In this document: in pieces, positions 53,799 to 64,000 of the stretch | Layout of the letters: the number at the start of each line of letters is the position of its first letter | Numbering within the stretch: the first letter of the stretch is position 1 | NCBI GenBank assembly: GCA_001600455.1 | Contig: BCKC01000002.1 | Coordinates: 744,001-808,000, forward strand | Origin: Endocalyx cinctus | Lineage: Eukaryota > Ascomycota > Sordariomycetes > Amphisphaeriales > Apiosporaceae | Reading direction: 5' to 3' | Length of the DNA stretch: 64,000 nucleotides | The notes under the pieces: model-generated | What the model saw: the letters and a program-made list of their open reading frames with translations, nothing else | Database searches by the model: none | Told to the model about the DNA's origin: nothing | Program-made: the position numbers and the translations under genes

Positions 53799-54954
53799 TT
53801 AAGAGCTGGCATACTCAATGAGTATCTCATTCAATTCCTCCCCCTTTTCCAGCGGTATCCAGTGTCCGGACTGAAGGATGCGCTGTTCAAACCCAGCTCC
53901 ACACCACGGCTCCGTAAAGGCCCTCTGAAGTTCAGGAGGTGAGATCACGTCGTCACTTGCACCGATGGCCAGCGCGGGAATATGTAGGGTGCGGTCAGCA
54001 TCGGTGAAATGGGCCTCATCTGCTGCATGGGTGCCACGCATGACGGCTTTGTAGTAGTTCAGCGAAGCGGCGACGGCGTTGGGCTCGCTGTAAGTAGCCA
54101 GCCACTGGCTTTTATACTCTGCTGAAAGCCACGAGGGAAGCTCGGTGGTAGTGTTGGCGTTCAGCCAGTTGCGCGCGGACCCCAGGTCAGCGAAGTCAAT
54201 GCCCCACGACGAAGCGTTGTTATGGAAGGCGAGATGGAAAAACGACTCGAGCTAGATAATATTGTTTTTTTTTTTTTCGATCAGAATAATTCCTCTTTTC
54301 CCTGGTAATCTATAACTAAAGGAATGGTAGATAGTGTACTTAACTCACATTTTTAGAGATCAGATCGGCCGAGTCATAGCTGTTAAAAAAGTACCAGTAC
54401 CCGAATGAATGAATACCCGAAGTCGCCAAAGATTGCACATTAACCGCGTCGATATCGAGAAATACTCCCGGTGCGCCGTAAGGGGTGGTCACGGAGATGA
54501 ATTTAGTAAACCGATCAGGATACCACGTGACTGCTCTTGACAAAACAAAGACTCCGAAGTCATGGCCGACGCCTATCACATCTTCCAAACCCTCCGCGTC
54601 CAGTATCTCAGCCAGATGACTTGATATAAGCTTCAGCCTATACGCTTCAAGCTCCGCTGGTTTGGAGCTCTCGCCGAAACCGAGGAGATCAGGGGCCAAT
54701 ACGCCGAACCCTTCTCCGGCGAGGGCAACGAATTGGTCTTGCCAGTCGTGGCGCGAAGCTGGGTATCCGTGTAAAAGTAGGAAAGTCGGCTTCGAGGGAT
54801 CTCTTGCCACGGCATAGTCGTAAACATATGTCTGACCGTCTAGTGTCTTAAGCGAGCTCGTGACGTAAGGCTGGGTATAGTTCAACCCCGCGACTGCACA
54901 TGAGGCTACTGCCAGATGTGATAAAAGGGTTACGAGAGCTGAGGATACACGCAT
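53799..54954 (-). CDS. Secreted alpha/beta hydrolase, epoxide-hydrolase-like
   Basis: Two exons (54349-54954, 53799-54251) give 352 residues. Residues 1-22 form a signal peptide. The oxyanion motif HGYPASRHDW (HGxP) and the nucleophile Asp132 in GVGHDFG match epoxide hydrolases and haloalkane dehalogenases rather than Ser-type lipases; the catalytic His is in LQSGHWIP near the C-terminus and the acid is likely in IGASDDVISP. A cap domain lies between (about 190-270). An Asp nucleophile with the HGxP motif favours hydrolysis of epoxides by an ester intermediate. Exported enzymes of this type are thought to detoxify or use environmental compounds; the substrate is not known. Confidence 0.88.
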
Positions 54955-55606
54955 CTTATCAAATGTTTAAATGAAATATACACAGAATATATGTAATATG
55001 ACGGTCTTGTTTCTAGCATAATTATGTTAGGTCTATAACTACTTAATCACTCACCATAATGCGTCCTGAAGGCCATTTTATATTCATATGGTTTATCATC
55101 AATAAGACGGCGGCGCCCGAGAGAATACAGCTCAGCTATAGAGATTACAAATGATTTCCGGCTTAAGTCCATGCCAATATAGTCATAATCCGGATGGTTT
55201 CCTTAACCCTTGTATTTAGCATCAGGCATGACATAGATTGTCCATAAGTAGAATCTTCCCCGTTTTCTTCATCTTGATGACAAACCTCTTCATGTCGGTG
55301 GTCATGGACAATTCAAACGTCCCCACTCCGAGTTGTCCGGAGGATTAATACAAAATCTTGAGTGCCAAGTTCATAAGTCCTTACAGGTCTAAACTCCGTT
55401 AATCCCTAACTAGTTCCAGTTCTTCATACGGCGTTACATGTCAATTGAATCGCTTATGTAGCAGCAGCTGAGTCGTTGAGGCACGCATCGTAACCTCAGG
55501 TCGTAAAGCTATTATTAGTAATGATAGGATCTACTTGTCGGGTAAAATAGTAGATGCAATGTTGATGATGTATTATGGATGGTGTATGACTCTCGTGAGA
55601 GAATTA
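54955..55606. other. Intergenic, promoter side of the hydrolase
   Basis: Non-coding DNA between the hydrolase start and MITE copy 2; nothing recognised. Confidence 0.5.
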
Positions 55607-55872
55607 GGGCTTCACACTCCCATCCCACGCCAAGAACCCATGTCCCCAGGGGTTTCCCATAGGCTTTTATAAGAGTTAAAAAAAAGGAAATAATTACGAA
55701 ATAATCACTATCGGGGAAAAAAAATTAAACTAATTATATATATTTATATAATTTATTAATTTTAAAACAACTTTTTTTTGACGTGAAAAAGATACTTCGT
55801 CAGAAATTTATGGGATTTGCCAAGCCCCCATGGCAGCGTTGTGGGAACCCATGGGAGCCCATTGTAAAGCCC
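55607..55872. mobile_element. MITE copy 2, mariner-like, flanked by TA
   Basis: A 266-bp non-coding element with GC-rich ends and a very AT-rich core (about 55680-55770). The termini are inverted: left GGGCTTCACA, right (inverted) GGGCTTTACA, nine of ten bases the same, each flanked by TA. It contains TCCCACGCCAAG at 55623-55634, the reverse complement of a block in copy 1, so it is the same family in opposite orientation. Confidence 0.65.
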
Positions 55873-56375
55873 TACATGTCAAGTCCTAGTAGGACTTGAC
55901 ATAATTAAACTCCAGAGAAGGCCGCTGTGGATGATGCATACAAAATGTCAACATAAGCAAGATCACAGGGCAAATCATCAAATCAGATAGCGAACTGAAT
56001 TCCCCCATGCCTTTCGACCATAGACAAAAATTTCGCTTGGTCATGGACTTAGGAAAAGCAAGGGATAAAAGCATTCGCCACGGGACTAAAGGTGTCAGGG
56101 GGTACCAGAGTGAGGGTACAGCATGCATGATGCCAGCTAGGTAAATAAGGGGCTCAACGATATACTGATTCCTGCCTCTCCTCCCTTACTAAATTTGTGG
56201 GAGGAAGGCCGCATATATATACACATCGTAACAATACATTCACACCAGGGTAGCTGGTAGCTACCTAGTACTTGACCCCTAACACTTAGTTAGAAGCGTG
56301 GCTACGGCAACCCTCCGGGTCGCCCACGTAGAATAGGTCTCTATAAGGTCAAGAATCAATAAAGTTAATTATTAG
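55873..56375. other. Intergenic with a near-perfect palindrome at its left end
   Basis: Includes the 27-nt palindrome at 55876-55902 beside the MITE and otherwise stop-dense DNA. The weak open frame at 55886-56128 (minus) has no motif. Confidence 0.5.
55876..55902. repeat. Palindrome with 13-bp arms and one-base spacer
   Basis: Arms ATGTCAAGTCCTA and TAGGACTTGACAT are exact reverse complements separated by one G. It starts within 4 bp of the MITE right end. Confidence 0.85.
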
Positions 56376-57660
56376 GCTCTTAGATGTTCAGGCGAGACCA
56401 CCGCCGTATCTCAAAGTCAGAATCCCGCTCTCCGTGCTAGTTTCGTAAACCTCGAATTTCGCCGCGACGACGAGCATAGGGCCAGACCGCTCTCATCCCA
56501 CGAGATTGTGGTGCAAGTTGCCGCCATTGGTATCTCCACCTTTAATGGCTCCGGCGATGCGTCCTTTCTGAACCATCAGATAGCGGGGACCGACACGCGT
56601 GTGGGTTCCGACGTCGTTGGTGTTCCCTCGGGCACCCGAGCCTTCGGCTTTGCGTTGGATAACCTAGCGACGTTTCAGCGCACACCGGCGAGTCTTATCC
56701 GAGAAGTACCTCGACGCTGCTCTTCTCTCTCAGAGGCGGCTCCCCTCGCTCTGCCGTTCACCGCCGCTCTGTACGCGTTAGAAAATATGGTCAGAGTAGA
56801 AAGTGGAGAGACGGTCTTAATAGTTGACGGAATGGGCGACGTCGGCTTGGCTGCTTGCCAGATATGCCGTCTTCACCAGGCAAATGTCGTAGTATTGACG
56901 TGGTCAAAAGTTACCATGGACACCCTTTTGAGAAATGGCATTGTCAAATCACCCGATCAAATCATCTTTAACCCTACTAGCATATCTGGTACTCAGATAC
57001 TAGCAGGGAGCAGAGGAGAGGGTGCCGATATTATCCTCTATCTAGCCACCATACACCCGATTTATCCAATTCGTGGTGTTCTCAACGCAGCTGGTGATAT
57101 TCAGGACGCGATGTTTGAGAATATGACGATGGGTAAATGGAAGCCGGTGCTTGAGTCGAAGTATCTGGGGTCTTTGAATCTTCATGAAATATTGAAAGAG
57201 CAACAGTTGGACTTTTTTCGTTATGACGAGCTCTATCACGGCATTACTTGGGTCAATGAGACAGAGCAACTATGGCGCCGGTGAGTACTTCCTTTTTGAC
57301 TGGAATAAAATTATCATTCGTCCTTGTATTTCTAAACCTAAGATCTCGCTTGCTTCATGCTAATTATGATTAGGAAATGGGTATCTTGACGCGCTTGCTA
57401 GACATCGTCGCTCTCAGGGGCTCCCTGCCGTATCCCTAAACCTCCTAGCAATTTTGGGACTAGGATACATCCACGAAATGGGAATAGAAAAGTCTATAAA
57501 GGGAAAAGGTATGTACGGAATCTACGAAAAGGAGATTCTAGACGCCTTTGAAATTGCCATGATACCACAGGTTTATCTGCCATCAAACACTGATCATATA
57601 GCCGTGGGCATTCAACCTCATTTATTCGGACCCGCACTCAAGGCGTTCGTTCCTCTATGA
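56376..57660 (+). pseudogene. Polyketide synthase relic (enoyl reductase plus ketoreductase tail)
   Basis: The open frame 56376-57280 starts inside an enoyl-reductase domain of a highly reducing PKS (SSHEIVVQVAAIGIS, FALDNLATFQRTPASLI, FTAALYALENMVRVESGETVLI) and continues into the ketoreductase end (GDIQDAMFENMT, KYLGSLNLHEILKEQQLDFF). The central ketoreductase core is missing. After an intron-like stretch (57281-57373), 57374-57660 encodes GNGYLDALARHRRSQGLPAVSL and GKGMYGIYEKEILDAFEIA, the linker after the ketoreductase. The two pieces are out of frame by one base and no start, KS, AT, dehydratase or carrier domain is present. It is the remnant of a larger gene, probably cut by deletion. 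Confidence 0.78.
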
Positions 57661-58281
57661 GGGGGGCGGCTAAGTTTTATCAAAAAGTAACTTATTATAC
57701 AGTACGCTTCCCATACAAAACCACGTATATACAGTTCAACTTTCTATTCAATGTAAAATAGTACTTTAATATAATATATCTAGGTAATACATCTTAACTC
57801 ATCTTTTATAAACAAAGCCGATGAGTAACACACTCGTTACGACGTAACATGCCAGAAATTATGCAGGTTTAGTCATGTTTATGTATTTATATAAAAAGTG
57901 GATCCACGGATATGCATAGCGGCCATCAAACAAAGTACTACTAACTAAGTACTTAGTAGCTAATGTATGGCACTTAACTACCTAAGCAGTACCTAACTAC
58001 CCTACGTAAAGGCCAGTAATAACGTTCAGATACTGTGAAAGAATCATTCAAGAGTCAATTGTAATGATAAATGCGAATCAACAATACATCTTCGCCCAAC
58101 TAACTAAAGAGAGATTACTTGAGATATTTATACTACATTTGACTTACCAATGATGTACACATACAGAAACCTATGCAGCGAAATATCTTGAGCCACATTC
58201 CCAAGGAATCCTCCACCAAAAACAACCATCTACAAGACCCAAGTTTATGCTAGATATCCCCCACCTAAAACCACCGTCAAG
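57661..58281. other. Intergenic, sec15 promoter
   Basis: AT-rich DNA with TACCTA-type motifs near 57930-58010. The sec15 leader begins within it; no gene. Confidence 0.5.
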
Positions 58282-61223
58282 ATGGTCCGACGAGTCGAGA
58301 ACTACGAGGACTACACCTCCGCCGTCCAGCAGATTATCCTTTCCACGTCGGATGCCGATTTCCTCGACCAGCTTATGCCGGTCCTTAAAGACGCGACCAG
58401 CACGAATCGGGCGTACACCTTAACCCAGACTCTGTCCCAATATGCCGACAGCCGGGAAGCCGAGATCGAGAGGATAGGTCTCACCAAGCACGAAGAGTTT
58501 CTCGGATCCGTCAACCAGCTCCAGAACGTGCGCGAGCGAACGGTCACGCTGACCGCCGACATCCTCGAACTGAACCAGTCCATCCAAGCCAGCACGGAGA
58601 AGTTGGCGGAGCAGAAGCAATCGCTGGTCAATACCAGAGCCGTGCGAGAGAACATATCCGACGTTTCCGACGCCCTGAAGGAGTCGCTGAAGATCCTGCA
58701 CGCCGTCAACAACGCCCACGAGCTGATCCGGAAGAAGAAGTATTACGGCGCTCTCAAGTCTCTAGACGACCTGCAGAATGAATTCCTCATTCCCACGATT
58801 CAGAACAAGTACGCCACGCAATACCGACTGGCAGATATAATACAGAAGTCTATCCCTGTATCGCAGAAGACGATTTCGGAAGCCGTCATGACAGACCTAA
58901 ATACTTGGCTGTTTCGAATCAGGGAAACCTCGCAGTTCTTGGGTGAAGTTGCCTTTTATCATACGGAAATGCGCCGCTCGCGACAGAGGGATCGTGTGGA
59001 GCAGGACGATTTCCTAAATCAATTCAAACTCAATTCTGCTATTGAACTGGTTTTCGACGAGAGCGAGGAGTTTGACGTGCTTGACAATGAAGAATTACAG
59101 GTAAGTTTTCTTTCGCAATACTATATGCAGACGACCCATCGCTCATAATCTTACCAGGTTGATTTCACACCCCTTTTCGAGGCTCTGCATATCCATGATG
59201 CGTTGGGTCAGAGCGATAAATTCCGCGCCGAATATGCTGCAACAAGACGACAGCAGAAGGACTTGCTACTTCCTGGATCAATCCAGCTTGTGACAGATGA
59301 TGACCAATCGTTAAGTAGTCTGCTTGAAGGCATAGCCGGCTTTGCTATTATTGAAAAGGCGACTATGAGACGGGCCCCTCAGCTTCGCACTTCTATTGAT
59401 GTAAGAAGCTCCTAAATCCTGTCATTAAGACTTGGATGAGTGTAGCTGACATATTCACAGGTTGAGGAGCTATGGGACTCAATGTGCTCTACTGCTATAT
59501 CATTGACCTCCAAGGCCCTTGGCGATGTTGGTAATGCCGAGGTTTTACTAAAAATCAAAGGAGTCATAGCCCTTTTTATCCAGACAATGGAGGTAGGCCA
59601 GAGAAGAATCATATACCTCTTTAAATCACATGTTCATTAGCTAACATCAACAGGGCTGGGGTTATTCTGTCTTGAGACTAGACGATTTCCTTGTCAAGCT
59701 TTTCGATAAGTACGCGGAGTTACTGAAAAGGAGATTCAGCGAAGATTTCCAGGAGGTACAGTTCTTTGGATCTATATCAAAATACTGCGTAGAAGTTGCT
59801 AACATGTGGAAAGATTGTATCTACGGACGACTACATGCCGATGGCCATCAACTCTAGAGAAGAGTACGAGAAAGTGGTCAACGTCAGTTGGTTCACGCAG
59901 GACAAGACGATCGACGAGCTTACGTAAATCTCATCCTTTCCCGTTCCCACTAGAAAGTTTACTAACGGGTATACAGATTCCCCTGCGTGTTACCTTTCTC
60001 GCAGATGTACCCGCTGTGTTGTATCGACATTAGAAATTTCCTCAACCAGTTCTACTTCTTCGCCGATGATCATTTTCAGCATCCGGCGAAAATAGACGAC
60101 ACCCTCCGCAAAGTATGTACTCCCCTCTCATGCAACAATTACTTCAATCCCCGTATCAGGAAAAAATCGCTAACCCTCCTCGAAGTCCCTCGACGAACTT
60201 CTCACCGAGAAAGTGTGCCAATCCCTAGTCGAGCGGCTCAGCTCCCAATATCTCGGGCAGATCGTACAGATCCTGATCAACCTCGAGCACTTCGAGACCG
60301 CGTGCCAAGAGCTGGAGCAGCTCCTGATCCGGGCGCGGTCGTCGGCCTCGGCCGGCGGACCCTTAACTTTAGCGGCGACGGAGCAGTTCCGGGAGAACAA
60401 GAAGACGGCCGAGAAGCGCATCTTCGAGCTCGTCAACTCCAAGATCGACGACCTCGTCGAGACGGCCGAGTACGACTGGACGGCCTACAGCCCGCCCACC
60501 GAGCCGAGCAACTACATGCAGACCTTAACCGTCTACCTCTCCAACATCATGAACTCGACCCTCTTAGGCTTGCCGAGGGAGATCAAGGAGCTCATCTACT
60601 TCGACGCGCTCAGCCACGCGGCTAACAAGATTCTGGTATGATCTTCTCTTCGTTTTATCTCACCATTTCTGTATATACGTAACAACAACAACAAAAATTA
60701 CATTCCCCCGACTAACTCAAAAACTACCAAATGTAATAGGGCTTGCCATTATCCCCCGACGTCAAAAAGATCAACCCGAACGGCATAGCGGCGCTAGCCA
60801 AGGACGTCCAGCACCTGACGCATTTCGTCGACGGGCTGGAAAACGGATTCATGCTACGATCTAACCTAGACGAGCTAGAGCAGACCATACAGCTATTGCA
60901 ATCGGATAATACGGACGAGTTCTTCGACATCACCACGAGGAATAAGAAGTACGGTCGCGTTGACGCCATAAACGGTCCTGTGCTTTTAGAAAAGTACGTT
61001 CTCTTTTTTTTTTTCAACAGTGGTACTTTTTGATTACCACTTTTTAAAAAGTCTTCAAAATAATATATCTACTTGATAAGAAGTTTTGTTTCAAAACTAG
61101 CTAACCACTTGGGAACGACAAAACAACAGGGTCACACAACAAGTATCCGGCCTGGGACAAGCCGTACCGCGGTTCGCCAATTTTTCGTCCAACCTCGCAT
61201 CCCGTTTCGGCAGCAACAACTGA
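58282..61223 (+). CDS. sec15: Exocyst complex subunit Sec15
   Basis: Nine exons (58282-59100, 59158-59400, 59461-59592, 59654-59755, 59814-59923, 59977-60112, 60186-60635, 60740-60993, 61130-61223) give 779 residues, the normal length of fungal Sec15. The N-terminal part has a coiled coil (about 70-125: LGSVNQLQNVRERTVTLTADI, ELNQSIQASTEKLAEQ) and the rod-forming helical repeats follow; the C-terminal domain contains DDYMPMAINSREEYEKVV, SWFTQDKTIDELTFPCVLPFSQMYP and LTVYLSNIMNSTLLGLPREIKELIYFD split across short motifs typical of the family. Sec15 links the Rab GTPase Sec4 on secretory vesicles to Sec10 in the exocyst, tethering vesicles at growing hyphal tips. All eight introns are short and canonical. 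Convergent with hapE. Confidence 0.95.
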
Positions 61224-61747
61224 TTTGGGTTTTACCGGGTTAAAATTTATGCAAACCCTTCCCCCTTATGTTCATTCAAATATGACGGTGGGGTTTTTTT
61301 TTTTTTTTCTAAAAAAGAATAGAATCACCAGAACACACGAAATCGAGTGGGGGGAAAAAAGAACACCGGTGTTCTCTAAACCTCTCGAAACTATTTAGAT
61401 ACCCGATGAACTTTTTTTTAAGAAAAAGAAAGGAAAAAAGAGTTATTTATTTGCCTTAGCCCTGGAAACCCCACCCTACGCCATACACTCTGTAGAATAG
61501 AACGAAAACGGGAGGAGAAAATATTCCTCATTAATAATATTCACGGAAAAAAAATACCCCGGCAATCATATACTGGCTTACGATCATCTCTTCTCCGCAG
61601 CCTCTAGGAACTATTTCCCGCCTTCCACTATAGCAGAGGATATCCCAGCGCGGCCGGGTCGTTACTTTTCAGGATATCCTTACCCGGCGGACTCGGCTCG
61701 ACGGCTGCGTTCGAAGTGATTGGTACCTCCGAAGTGCCTTCAACATC
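61224..61747. other. Convergent intergenic region, sec15 / hapE
   Basis: 3' UTRs of both genes with poly-T and poly-A runs. The open frame on the minus strand at 61669-62211 is a shadow of hapE in another frame. Confidence 0.55.
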
Positions 61748-62777
61748 CTACTGCTGGTTAGGCATACCCGGATATCCATACATTCCTTCCATATCGGAGT
61801 ACATGGGCTGCGGGGCTTGCTGTCCGTACGGCGCTCCGGGCCCGGGTTGGACTTGGTTATACATGGGCGGCGCGGCGCGGAAACCTTCGTCCGAGGCGAT
61901 GGCGTGGGCGCCCATGTATTCGGGAGGCATGTGGTTCGCGGCTCCGGGCATGCCGTGCTGACCGGGCATCTGGTTAGCGCCGCCAGCTTGCGGCACACCT
62001 TGACCGGCTTGGGATTGGGCAGCCGGGTTGGTGCGCTTAGCATGGCTAGCCTCCTCGCGCGGGACGATGTCGATAAGGAAATCAAACATGTCGCTCTTAG
62101 CGAGGGCCGAGGCAATATCGGATCGTTGCAGGGTGCGACGCTTGTTTTCTTCGGCGTGGATCCAGGCGCGCATGGTGAGTTCGGTAATAAAAATATCACA
62201 GCCTTTTGCAAATAAGATGGGTGCCTCAGCTGAAATCATCTTCACTTCCGGATCCGCCTTCATAACCTTCTTGATTCTCGCCAACGGTAGTTGGTGCAAT
62301 TTGTAGTCATGTTGTTCACCTTCCAGATGATTGATAGTTTGCTGCCAATATGTCGTAAGAATATCCTTGTATTGTCCGTGTAGACCCTGGTGTACATTGG
62401 CCCATGGGCCGGTATATAACTCGGCGGGAGCGAAGCCTGAGTTTGCGAGCTATATTGTGTATTCTCATTAGTCCGAATGCCTCGGCAATCGTTTAAAGAA
62501 TTTCGATCGTTTCTTTTTTTTTTTCGGGGGAAGGTAATTGGGGGAACGAAGCGCGAGGAAGGATGGGTAAGGTGTTACTTACAGCTGCACTGGCACCTGG
62601 AAAATCAAGAAAAACAAGGTTAGCGAATGTTGCACAGACGGAAAAGGTACTTCGCGACAAATCATTTTATTTTCAGATGGGGATGTACATACCATAATGA
62701 CCGCCGTTATCTAAGTCATAACTCTGCGTCTGCGAGCCTCGCTGCGGTTGCGGGTGATTTGACGAAGATTGATCCAT
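61748..62777 (-). CDS. hapE: CCAAT-binding complex subunit HapE (NF-YC/Hap5)
   Basis: Three exons (62693-62777, 62583-62596, 61748-62449) give 266 residues. The histone-fold domain spans about residues 84-165: LPLARIKKVMKADPEVKMIS, EAPILFAKGCDIFITELTMRAW and RRTLQRSDIASALAKSDMFDFL. Just upstream is the fungal DILTTYWQQTINHLE segment. The C-terminal 100 residues are Pro/Gly/Met/Gln-rich. HapE pairs with HapC, and HapB joins the dimer to bind CCAAT in the nucleus; in filamentous fungi the complex controls iron, redox and secondary-metabolism genes with HapX. Exon 2 is only 14 nt and encodes GASAA with the flanking bases. CCAAT boxes occur in its own promoter. Confidence 0.95.
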
Positions 62778-64000
62778 AGCGGCAATTGAGGAATGGAAAG
62801 AACGCGCAAACGAAATACGAAGCTTCAGCTAGCTCCGACACCTCGGTTTTTAGGTAGGGGAAATGTATTTATTCGGCTGACGGCGGGAGGGTCGAGGAAA
62901 ACTTGTGCGTCCTAGTCTTCTTTCTTTTTTTTTTCCTTCTTTTTTTTTATTCGCCTTTGCGCGCACGCGACGCCTCGGGTACGTTTCGTTGCTTGATTGC
63001 TTCTCTTCGAGTTTATTTTATTTCGCGATACACAGACACAAAACGGCCGTGTGATCTTTCTCTCTTTTGGTTGGAAAGAATTCAAAAGTCGCCAGTACAA
63101 AAATGCGAAGGATTGCGTGTGTCTGCTAGAAGCCGGATAAAAGAGGATACCAGACGTGGAGACTGATTGGATCAAATCAATATATATATATACTGATGGT
63201 AGTAAGTATAGTGTATTGTAAAGAGTAAAATGTAAAATGTATGGATGAGCAAATAATAGGTCACACTTGTTTGTATTATTCGACGGGGAAAATGGTGGAA
63301 TTAATAAAAAATAAAAAATCAATAGATAGCAGAGAGCAAAGACAGTATTACCAGCTTCGAGTTTTGTTTTCCTTCCTCTGGTGACAGTGAAGTGTGATGA
63401 ATTGTACCGAAGTCGAAGTTATATCGATTTGGTTGAATGATTGGTCAGATGAGGGGTTGGCCAGGTTATGCGGCGCGAAGACTGATTGGGCTAATTTTGT
63501 TTTCTTTCTGACAAAGAAGTCTCTCTCAGATGTGGGTTTTGAATTGACGGCTTATTTATATATCTTCTTTTTTTTTCTATTCTTGTATTTTTCTCGTCTT
63601 TTCTTGAATGTTCAAAATGTTTGCTATCTTTTTTTTTTTCTTCTAATAATTCTTCTCTTTTTTTTCCTACTATTTTTTTCAAACTAAGCCGAGTCTTGCT
63701 CGTCTTGTCCTAGGACACCAAGTTCGAGTACCGGTACAAAATAAGTCAAGTACCACCGATAGATAAGTCTCGACAACACACGCTGATCCTTCTAAATAAA
63801 TCAAATGGAAAATACGAGATGACCGTTTATTCGACTAAACTTTTTTTTTTGATCCGGGAACAATGACGTGAACCGAGAAAAGAAAAGTTGATAAATTATA
63901 GGATTTCTTTCTTTCCCCAGGAAACTTCGAAAGAAAAAGATGGGTCTTTCTATACTCGTATACTACATTTGAACAGTCTTACGGTGTAGGGCTATGTCAT
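62778..64000. promoter_or_regulatory. hapE upstream region with three CCAATCA boxes
   Basis: No coding frame is supported. On the minus strand CCAATCA occurs at 63164-63170, 63438-63444 and 63483-63489, that is roughly 390, 660 and 705 bp before the start codon. Poly-T and A/G-rich tracts (62920-62950, 63560-63675) surround them. Confidence 0.55.

Noticed and set aside
59987..60625. 212-codon plus-strand frame overlapping sec15 exons 6-7
   Set aside because: It is the wrong frame of sec15, Arg/Pro-rich, and crosses a clear intron.

Overview
The window is nuclear DNA of a filamentous ascomycete (Pezizomycotina). The evidence is short 45-110 nt spliceosomal introns with GTRNGT donors and CTRAC-type branch sites, AT-rich intergenic DNA with poly-T tracts, and fungal families: HapE, Sec15, Mei2-like, GH3 beta-glucosidase, fungal rhodopsin-fold membrane protein, DUF7708 and DUF7025-AAA proteins. 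I infer Sordariomycetes, possibly Xylariales, but the sequence alone does not settle this. All gene models below were assembled by hand from splice sites and reading frame; every model closes to a whole number of codons.

Layout. 0-3.3 kb: a membrane-anchored cytochrome P450 (+) facing a short-chain dehydrogenase (-). 4.2-7.1 kb: a secreted GH3 beta-glucosidase (-). 7.1-11.9 kb: a gene-poor stretch carrying a mariner-like MITE. 11.9-16.4 kb: an HSPA12-like Hsp70 ATPase (-) and a coiled-coil/zinc-finger-like protein (+). 18.5-23.7 kb: a PhyH-type dioxygenase (-), a mitochondrial class III CoA-transferase (-) and a mitochondrial-type acyl-CoA dehydrogenase (+), the last two sharing a divergent promoter; together they look like an acyl-CoA catabolic group. 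23.8-25.4 kb: a decayed FAD-linked oxidase. 26.4-29.6 kb: a SUN-domain ER/nuclear-envelope membrane protein. 31.1-33.9 kb: an 11-exon Mei2-like RNA-binding protein with a long leader. 37.0-38.7 kb: a seven-TM fungal rhodopsin-fold protein. 40.4-42.5 kb: an MFS transporter containing what reads as a stwintron. 44.6-46.2 kb: an EthA-like class B flavin monooxygenase. 46.7-47.3 kb: a 5'-truncated MDR reductase relic. 48.1-53.5 kb: a divergent DUF7708 / AAA+ ATPase pair. 53.8-55.0 kb: a secreted epoxide-hydrolase-like protein. 55.6-57.7 kb: a second MITE copy and a polyketide synthase relic. 58.3-62.8 kb: Sec15 (+) convergent with HapE (-).

Housekeeping genes (sec15, hapE, SUN, mei2-like) are interspersed with accessory metabolic genes and three decayed genes, which is typical of a fungal chromosome arm rather than of one compact gene cluster. 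The observations I rate highest are the nested (stwintron) intron at 41.5-41.7 kb, a 4-nt microexon in the AAA ATPase, the divergent DUF7708/AAA pair, the CoA-transferase/acyl-CoA dehydrogenase/PhyH group, and three CCAATCA boxes upstream of hapE, which itself encodes a CCAAT-binding subunit.
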